A stretch of 64,000 nucleotides of DNA. Origin: Paulownia fortunei (lineage: Eukaryota; Streptophyta; Magnoliopsida; Lamiales; Paulowniaceae). Both the position numbers and the translations under genes were made by a program. The DNA lies in NCBI GenBank assembly GCA_019321725.1, contig CM033110.1, positions 19,523,278 to 19,587,277 on the forward strand. Reading direction: 5' to 3'. Below, in pieces: positions 55,761 to 64,000 of the stretch; the first letter of the stretch is position 1; every line of letters starts with the position of its first letter. The notes below the pieces were generated by a model that saw nothing but the letters and a program-made list of their open reading frames with translations, was not told where the DNA came from and made no database searches.

Positions 55761-57293
55761 CAAAAAATTGAATTATCCACCGCCTCCAGTGTCAGTGTGG
55801 AATCACTAGTTTTGCTTATTAAAACAGTGAACTGATATTCTTTATTCTGCCATGGGGGAAGTTTTTGAGAAGTTGAAAATTCTTTCTTGCAAGTTAAAAT
55901 CTAGATACATAAACCATTGGAACAATTATAACTACATCAGCATATGAACTGCTGTAAGAATAGGGTTTATAAGGTATTTCTGTCAGGAAATTGCTGAGGA
56001 ATTCAAACTATTAACAGATGAAAAGGGGCTGACAACCATAAATGAAACCAAACCTATATAACAGCAGAAATTAATTAATGAATGGAGTATAGACAAAAGC
56101 AAAAACAGTAGTACAGAATGCTCAATGCTTTTCAGATAGTTAAAAATAAACATGTTTCTTTAATTTGTTCTTGTTATTTCAGATAAGAAATAAGCGCACC
56201 TCTATTCCCTGTCCGAGCTCAAACTCTTGGCCTAATCCAACGCAAACGTTTATATGCCTTGTGTAGGGAAATCCGAGTACTGTATGATAACTTGTGTAAA
56301 AGCAAATGCTGACATCCTTATGCCTATCTCTAACGTCATTTTTGCCGACCGAAAAAGGGACAAAATCCTATCATTTATGTTTCAGGGACGATGAAGCCGA
56401 ACGTTTCGAATACCCCAATTGTCTTATTCTTATTTCATTTTTATAATATACTAAAATAAAACCTCATTTTCAAAAGATTGAAATATTGTCCCAAAAAAAC
56501 ATACTCTTACTTAAAAGTAATAATATCACTAATTTTGGACCATTATATTTTATGACAATATTAAAAAATGCTCAAAACTCTTACTTTTTATCCTCTCGTT
56601 CAAAATATGTGATTGGAAACCTAACATGAGAAGGGTGGGAGTATTTGTTCTTTTGTCTATTTCAAAAACACAGACAGAATTGAAGTTTGCACTTTTTCTT
56701 CGACCCCAGCAGTTTGGTGCATGCAACAAGGCCAGAGAGGGATGGATACGGATGGACCCAGGAACAATTATATTCTTCATCCCCTAAAATTTGACATACT
56801 TTTTTATGCGCACGTCATATATCATATTGTTTCTTCAAAAGTGGAAAAATTTAGCAGTTAGATTACTGAATTACTTACCCCTCTAAGTTGTTAAATACTA
56901 CAAAATTCGAAGAAAAAAAAATTGGCTAGCGTAGCAGGAAAGTAAGGACTGAAATCTGATATCAATTATCAAATAAAGTTTTTTTTTCTATAAATTTCAG
57001 CACCAGAATCAAAGGAGTAGGAACTCCAATTCGAGCCTCAACGTTTTCATCATGGTTCTTCGGAACAGCCAGAACCCAAATGAAGGCCTAGAAAGCTAAG
57101 GTATGGTAGAAAGGTGGAGAAATTGGGCGTTGGTGGCCCAAATGACTGGAAGAAGTTTGGATGGGCCTAACTATTGAACCATTTCTGTGTGTATGTGTTC
57201 CAATTTAGGAATTATGATGTTGACAACTATAAACAGGCTTTTGGATTTGAGAACTATACATCTATGTGTCTTTAGAATTTGATGTAGGCAACA
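55761..57293. other. Upstream region of the second bHLH gene
   Basis: No gene seen. A 5' leader for the bHLH gene is expected at about 55,761-55,900. Short frames at 56,550-56,780 have no support. Confidence 0.4.
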
Positions 57294-57532
57294 CACTACA
57301 ATATATAAGAAGTCTAAGTCGTAATATCAAAGTTTTCACTAATTATATATATTAGGAGACAAGAATTTTTATTTTATTATAATAATATTTTTTTTATTTT
57401 TTTTAATGGTGACAAAAATTGTATAATAATAGTTATTATATATACTATATTAATAATTATCAATAGTAACAACTTGAAAACAATTCTTATCATTGTTAAG
57501 TTTCTCAAAATTATATTGTTGCCATTTTAGTG
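57294..57532. mobile_element. CACTA-type MITE, short form
   Basis: CACTACAATATATAAGAAG at left and CCATTTTAGTG at right. Interior ACAAGAATTTTTATTTTATT and ATAATTATCAATAGTAACAA match the copy at 51,336. Shortened to 239 bases. Confidence 0.7.
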
Positions 57533-59139
57533 ACTAAAAATGCAAATGGTTGTAAATAAATACATTAATTTTCTTTTGAGAAATTAGGATAGCCTATCTA
57601 GAATATTTTTTATTGTTTTTCAATTATGTGCATGTGTGGCATTCATTCAAGGCTATACTCCTATATATATATAGATTACATGACTTTTACAGAAAATATG
57701 AAATATATAATTATTTATCTTCGTCCCTTTAAATAAATCAATCAATTGATTACTCCCCATATCTTTTAATGCGAACATCATTCAAAAACACATTATAATG
57801 AGTTGTCAAATTCAGTTCCAGCCAGTTTGTGTCTTACATGATAATAAATTGATTTTTGTTCTCTTCTCATTGTGACTGGTGGAGTGATTCATGAAGGAAG
57901 AAAAAGAAAAAAATTGTAGGACATATAAAAGGTAAACTTAAAACAGGAAAAAAAAAATCTATACTTATCAAGTACTATATATAATACCATTAATCAAAAT
58001 ACTATTATATCAAGATGTACAATAAATGAATAAAAAATTATCATAAAATAAATTTAAAATATCTACATGTGCCAAAATGAATGACAAATTAATAAAGATA
58101 AAGAAATTAAATTGCAAATTAATAATCTTAATATCAAAGTAAATATCTAAAAATTGTAATTTATATAACTACAATATTTTTATTGAATTTGTTGAACCAA
58201 ATGGGCTGAAGTTTGTCCACAAAATGAATGGTTGTAATCATGTTAATTAAATTTAATAGGTATATTTTCAATTGATATCATAACTCCATAATTTTCAAAA
58301 TATAAAACAATAGATATAATATTTTATTTTATCATATATAATTGAAGTGAATGCAGGCATATAGAAAATACAAACTTTTAAAAAAGTATGTGAATGCCAA
58401 TAAATAAATAAACTATTAGTGGAGAAACTATTAATATTTCCACACATTTTAATGATATACTCTAGACTCATATTACTAATATCTAATTTGAAAAATAAGT
58501 TTGTATATATATATATATACACACGTATAAAAAAATTAAAACTCAACAAACTTAATTATATATATAAGTTTAAATAAGTAGAAAGCTATAAATAAATAAT
58601 AGATACAACAATTGAGAAATTCAATGAATCCCTACAAATATTACAAGATCAAGGGAGAAAATTTAGAAAAACTACATCCAAGGAACTACAAGGTGAAACA
58701 ATATAACGAAAAATGAAGAATCATACAAAAAAATTAATTAGGAATTAAATTCGCTGACTACGAACTAAAGAAGGGATTTAAGACAAAAGGACACAACAAT
58801 ACAAGTAAGAAAAGCTTAGTGATGAATTTTTTGTTAAGAAAACAATGAAAAAAAAAAAGAAAAAAAAAATATTGCAGATGATATTGTGTCTAACTGTCTA
58901 TATTTTAAATATTATTCTCAAATGAAAAACTTTCGGACTATAGTGACAACCATAAATAAAAATAAAATTATTAAATTAATATAATTACTTGAAAAAGACA
59001 TACCAATAAAGACGACTGAAAATAATCTATCAATTTTATGTTACAAAAATGTGTAAGAATAGTATACATATTAGCTTTTATCGAAGAGCATGCATAAAAT
59101 TAAAATATATATGTACATAAAGTTTGTATAAAGAAAACA
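57533..59139. other. AT-rich spacer
   Basis: No gene or clear element seen. Low-complexity A/T with an (AT)n run at about 58,506. May include unrecognisable remains of the copia element to the right. Confidence 0.4.
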
Positions 59140-60727
59140 TGTGCTTAAATATTCACCTCTTCTATTAGATCAAAAAGATTTTATATTTAATCCAGTTTAT
59201 TTCTCTATTTCGATTCTAAATTTTTTTAACTTTTCAAATACTTCAAACTTATATATTAAAAGTTACACATAACCATAACTAGCAAAGTCAACAATAAATG
59301 TTAAGAAGTAGTTATAGTTTCTACGGACACTAACATTTAGTGGTCCACTTACATATGTATGGATCAAATCCAATAGATACTTGGCTCGCTCCACTTATCC
59401 AATAAATGAAAATTTGATCATCTTTCATTTGAGGCAGGATTCACATGTTGACAGTTATTGCTCTTTCTTTAGATCAAACAATTGTGTCAATTTGTTAATC
59501 CTTTTATCAGAAATATATCCTAATCTTGCATGCCACAGGTTCATGGAATTATAATTATCTAATTTTTTTTATTTTATTGAATTGTGAAAATGGGATTATA
59601 TGGAGTAACAATATATAAATAATTCGTCAAAGAACCAGAATAGATAAAATCAGAATATTTGAAAATGGAACAATTTTCATTTTCAATGGTAAATCTAAAA
59701 CTTTCTTTATCCAAACTAAAATAGAGATAATATTCTTAATAATATCTGGAACAAAGAGACAATTGTTTAAAACTATTATAGAACCATTTTCAAAATCTAG
59801 ATTAACAGTCCCTATAGCTAATGCAGCAACTCTTGCTCCATTCCTCATTCTAAGGACCGTCTCTTCTCCATTCAACTTCCTACTTCTTGCCATCTTCTAC
59901 AAATCATTGTAGATATGTGAGTCACAATCAGTATCTAATACCTAAGAAGTATTGTTAACCGACAAGTTAACTTTAACAAATATATACCTGAATTCTTTAG
60001 ACTTGCAAGATACTCCTTGCAATTCCTCTTCCAGTGCCTTAGTTTGCCGCAGTAATGACACTTGTCATTGGCTTGAAAAGAAACATTTTTGACACCGCCC
60101 TTAACTTTCAGCTTGTTGGGTTTATAGTAACCCTTTCTTTTCCTTTTTTGGCCTTTTTACCTTTTAATCCAGAAGAAGATTCAACAAGCAGAACCGGCTT
60201 GTTCTTTTTTATGGTGGACTCAGCCGTCTTTCACATGTTCACAAACTCAGCGAAACTAGTCTCCATGTTGTGCATGTTAAAGTTGACAACAAGGTATTAA
60301 ATGATAGAGGCAGAGACTGCATCAAAAGGTCCGTATAGAGTTTGTTCTCCATAACGACTCCAAAAGACGCTAGCCTTTCAATGAGGGCTATCATCTTCAA
60401 TCAATGATCATAGACTGAAGAGCCAGTCATACAACATCTAAAAATCTCTTTTGAGATTTGATATCTTGTCTTCTGAGTTCTTTCACCATACAACTTTTGT
60501 AGGTGAATGAGGATATCATAAGTAGTAGATTGATCTTCGTTTTACCTCTGTAGTTCATTTGACATCCATGTCAGCATATAGCATCGAGCTTGCAGATTGT
60601 CATCGACATGATGTAAATAATCTACATAAGCCTCTGAAATAATATCCTCCAGTGGAACCAAAGGAGGTACATTGTCAATGATATATGCCCTCTTCTCCGA
60701 TTGAATTGCAAGTGGATTCTTTGCCAT
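59140..60727 (-). pseudogene. Ty1/copia gag-protease-integrase relic
   Basis: Reading leftwards from an ATG at 60,727, gag begins MAKNPLA. Then come YMLTWMSNELQR, a CHYCGKLRHWKRNC zinc knuckle (CX2CX4HX4C, about 60,062-60,021), a protease-like WVLDTDCDSHI (about 59,950), the GAG-pre-integrase LWHARLGYISDKRI (about 59,540) and an integrase start ending near NRRGEYLST (59,145). Many stops and frame changes occur. Reverse transcriptase and RNase H are missing, so the 3' half is lost. Dead. Confidence 0.8.
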
Positions 60728-62258
60728 TTTAGTAGAATAATCTACAAAACATGCACGAAGCAGAAAATGAGTAAACTATGGAAAAAACATATTCATTTAA
60801 TATAAGGTCTTTAATACTAAATATCTCCCACTATTTTTTTCGAATTCCATCACCCCTAATAAAATTTTGGGAAATTAAATTTTCTAGTGAGCTTGAGGTC
60901 CAATGGAAATATTTCACACTTCAATTTTATGAGCTAATGACATATTTCTATCGGTTATCAACTCTTTGACGATTATATCATTATACAACTTTCAAGTTTG
61001 TTTTACCTCACATCTTCTCATATACCCTAATTTTATGAGCACATATAGTACTAAGTATCAAACAATACCTATCAAATAATCGTATACATAGAGCATCAAG
61101 ATGTCCCATGACTTATAGCCAACATAATGACGATTTCATCCCATGAGCATCTCAATATTTGGTAGAGATCACAGCTTTCCAACACAAGACCACCCCACGA
61201 CTAATGGCTAGCGATTAAGTGCGATAGCGGTTGTCATGTCTCTATTTTTTATGGCAGATATGGAACAATATATCCTACCTAACTTGTCCATTTTTGTTTG
61301 AAATCGAATTTTCAAAAAAAAATCTTTTACTTATTTTAGTAAATTAAGTAGGGTTTAATTTTATCCAAAACCTCATCTAATTTAAATTAGGTTGGTTATT
61401 TAATGTATAGCATCATAATATCATTGCGCAAGCATAAAAGCATTAAATAAAATCCTAAGCATACATCTAATACATACTTAAATAAATAAATGATCATAAA
61501 CCAGTCTTATGTGGTTCATTTGAGCCAAAAATGGACCTAAGGTTAGTTTAAGGTAAAAAAATAGAATATAACATATTCTATTATATAATTGTATCTAATA
61601 CAAATATGAGCATTCTTTGGAATCTCTTTTTTGATTCTCCTTCGTCTTCAAAAGAAAAAGAAAAATCTCACTATATATTATACTCTCTTTACATAAAATA
61701 AAATAACTTACATAGATGGAATAAGAGGCTCGCAAGCCCCATTTTAAAATCCAAAAATATTAAATAAAATCAATTATATTGATTCAATGGCTCATTATCA
61801 TCTCATACATGCTCATAATTAACATCATATGTAATTATTAAAACATGTAAATTTACCAAATTGTTAAACACAATTTTTGACTTGGGATAATTTTAAATGT
61901 TTGAAAAATAAATTTTATTTGAAAAAATATTTTTTTCAAAAATTATTAGAATTAACATTTAATTTCAATATTTCAAAAATTAAAATATATATATATATAA
62001 CGAAAAATGGACTGGAATGACATGACAGACAATACAATTGCTACCCGTCGGGTGCGCTCAGGCGCTCGTGCGCGAGCGCTGCCTGCACCCATCATTTTTT
62101 TTTTATTTTCAAATTTAAACAATTTAAATAAGAAATTAAAATTATCCCAATTAAAAATAGCTGAAAATAAGCAAAATCAAATTTTACATAATTAACATGA
62201 ATTTAAACAATTTAAAACATGCATACATAAATTCAAAATTCACTGAATAAGTGAAATT
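60728..62258. other. Copia leader region
   Basis: Non-coding. Contains a GC-rich island (62,047-62,092) with the palindromic core AGCGCTCGCGCACGAGCGCC on the - strand, amid AT-rich DNA. Longer than a usual copia leader, so a further insertion may be hidden here. Confidence 0.4.
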
Positions 62259-62270
62259 GTGGCTTTGACA
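62259..62270 (-). other. Degenerate copia primer-binding site
   Basis: Read on the - strand, the bases just after the LTR resemble TGGTATCAAAGC, close to the Met-tRNA primer site TGGTATCAGAGC. This orients the LTR leftwards, towards the gag relic. Confidence 0.5.
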
Positions 62271-62274
62271 TCAT

Positions 62275-63929
62275 TGTTGGGTTCGCTATAATTGTAGAGG
62301 TATACGCAGCAGAAAATTAAAATTTTATTAAATATAAATTTAACCCATTTGATTCCAAAGTCATTTTAACGATCGTACTTATTCAAATTAATATATAAAT
62401 AAATATAAAATTTGAATTATACCTTCCGTGCATTCCGGTTGTTGTAAAAAATAAAACAATTTTTTGCTTATCCTGAACTATCAGAATTCGTAGGGATTCA
62501 AGTGTCTTCCATTTATCAGGTTCACAATACGGAAGAGCAACACCAAATAAAATGATTCGCTAATATTTTTTTAATTGTTTACTAATCTAGAAATGGAGTA
62601 AATTTTCAAAAAAAATAAAAATTGATTTTTTAAGTTCTTGAAATAATAATATGAAGAAAATAACAAAAAATTGATTTTCTTTTTCTTTCTTTTCTTTTCT
62701 TGGAAAGTAAAATAGAATATTTTAAACAAAATAATTTTTGTTCAAATTTTTTGAATTAATTATGTAATTTGCATCCCTTATATATATATATATATATCTG
62801 AAAATTTTAATCCATTTTCAACTTTTGAAAAAGTTTTTCAATTTTGAACTATATCAAAATCTTATTTTTGAATGATTTTTAATCTTCCAACAACTCTTCT
62901 ATTTCTCTCTCTCCTATATATGTGGACTTATTTGAAGTACATTAACAATCAAAATTATCCATATATATTATTGATATTAATTTGAACTTTTCAAATAATA
63001 TCAAATATATATATATATATATATCAAATATATATATACTAAAATTATGTTTATATATAAATTAAATCTTAATGGCCAATTTTATCCCATAAATTCAATC
63101 ACTTTATTTATCTATATATAAATATATTAATTAAATAAATTATATTTATTTAATTTATTCTCTTCATATTTTAGTGGGTTTCTTAAGTGACTCGCATTAA
63201 TTTTTGGGTTTGGATTCAAAAATCCACAAATCAATCCAATTGATTTAATCTCAATTTAATCAATGCAATTGATTAATTTAATTTACTCTAATTGGGCTTC
63301 CTAATCAAATTACGTTCAATTAAATAATCTAATTATTTAATTGAATAATTTAATTTAAGTATTAAATTAAATAGAACCCACAATTAATTAATTAATCAAT
63401 ATTAATTAATTAATTTCCAACCATTAGATAAATTTCAAAATTAGAAATGTTAATTTCCATAAAAATGTGTGACCCTCTTAGGTTCACTACTAAATTAGTA
63501 GTAGAGTTGCAACTTATGAATAACAATTATTCTAATTAATTAATTCACCTAAAATTAACTCCTTAATTCCAAAAATCTTACTATCCATGAAAATACTTAA
63601 CAAGTAGTTATGGCAAACTAAACTTATGTGAAATAGCGAGCAAATCTATTTTAGTTGTGAGTACTATACACATAAGGTCTTTTTAACAACTAATCTCCCA
63701 ATTGAATGCAGGCCATGGATTATAAGTCGAAACCCTAAATGATTTAATAATTATGATTTCATCTCAAGTTCTAATGATTTCTGATGAATTATGATTCATC
63801 CTGCTTTGGTTAAGGTTTTTGAATCATGAATTATGAAAATATAGGAGATTTTCTTACTTAAAAAGACAAATGTCGATTTTTATGTTGGCTACTGACAAAC
63901 TTCTATGCACACCAGCACAACACCCAACA
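62275..63929 (-). repeat. 5' LTR of the Ty1/copia element
   Basis: Ends are TGTTGGGT (62,275) and ACCCAACA (63,929), an 8-base perfect inverted terminus. The 1,655-base interior is AT-rich without coding frames, with (TA)n tracts at 62,780 and 63,008. A leader of about 1.5 kb separates it from the gag start. No second LTR is visible, in keeping with loss of the element's 3' half. Confidence 0.6.
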
Positions 63930-64000
63930 TACCCCCTTTGTGATTGTCAAGCAATCAAAAAATATATTAAAGTGCTGCAGGATGCACACAAGGCTACCAT

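Overview
The window is nuclear DNA from a flowering plant, most likely a eudicot. It is AT-rich, has genes with many GT-AG introns, and carries plant-type transposable elements. Species cannot be fixed from sequence alone; an asterid is a guess. No prokaryotic operon, CRISPR array, rRNA or organellar block was seen.

Left part (1-22,000), gene-rich, all on the + strand. First is the 3' three-quarters of an ATP-type phosphoenolpyruvate carboxykinase gene (116-3608). Next is a 19-exon gene for a starch-synthase-like protein of the SS5 type (4875-15729), whose glycosyltransferase motifs are eroded. Third is a two-exon WDR5-type WD40 gene (17425-21964), with a 3.6 kb intron holding a MITE. These are ordinary housekeeping and regulatory genes: gluconeogenic carbon flux, starch granule initiation, and histone H3K4 methylation.

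Middle part (22,000-42,000), gene-poor. It has a dead pogo/Tigger-like transposase fragment (about 25,750-26,200) and a bHLH subgroup IVa gene (29,448-34,508) whose introns are full of small elements (CACTA MITE, two other MITEs, a probable SINE). More MITEs, a TRIM retrotransposon (39,360-40,020) and a decayed first exon of a second bHLH (about 40,840-41,300) follow. A third bHLH, apparently functional, lies on the - strand at 54,154-55,760. The three form a local cluster of paralogues.

Right part (42,000-64,000), transposon-rich. A Ty3/gypsy-type LTR element (42,340-48,023) has paired LTRs and a gag gene split into two oppositely oriented pieces. It also holds a 24-25 bp minisatellite of about 1 kb in which nearly every unit can form a hairpin, itself interrupted by a 1.7 kb solo-LTR-like insertion. 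A PIF/Harbinger element (48,769-51,174) with a TTA target duplication carries a broken ORF1 and four 105 bp tandem repeats. Two CACTA MITEs, a perfect 25 bp inverted repeat enclosing an 86 bp duplication, the bHLH gene, another CACTA MITE and a decayed Ty1/copia element (about 59,140-63,929, - strand) complete it.

Exon boundaries were set by eye from reading frame and GT/AG sites. The SS5 model (2013 nt), the PEPCK model and the WDR5 model (948 nt) close in frame; the two bHLH genes each show a frame problem in the N-terminal exon region, described below.
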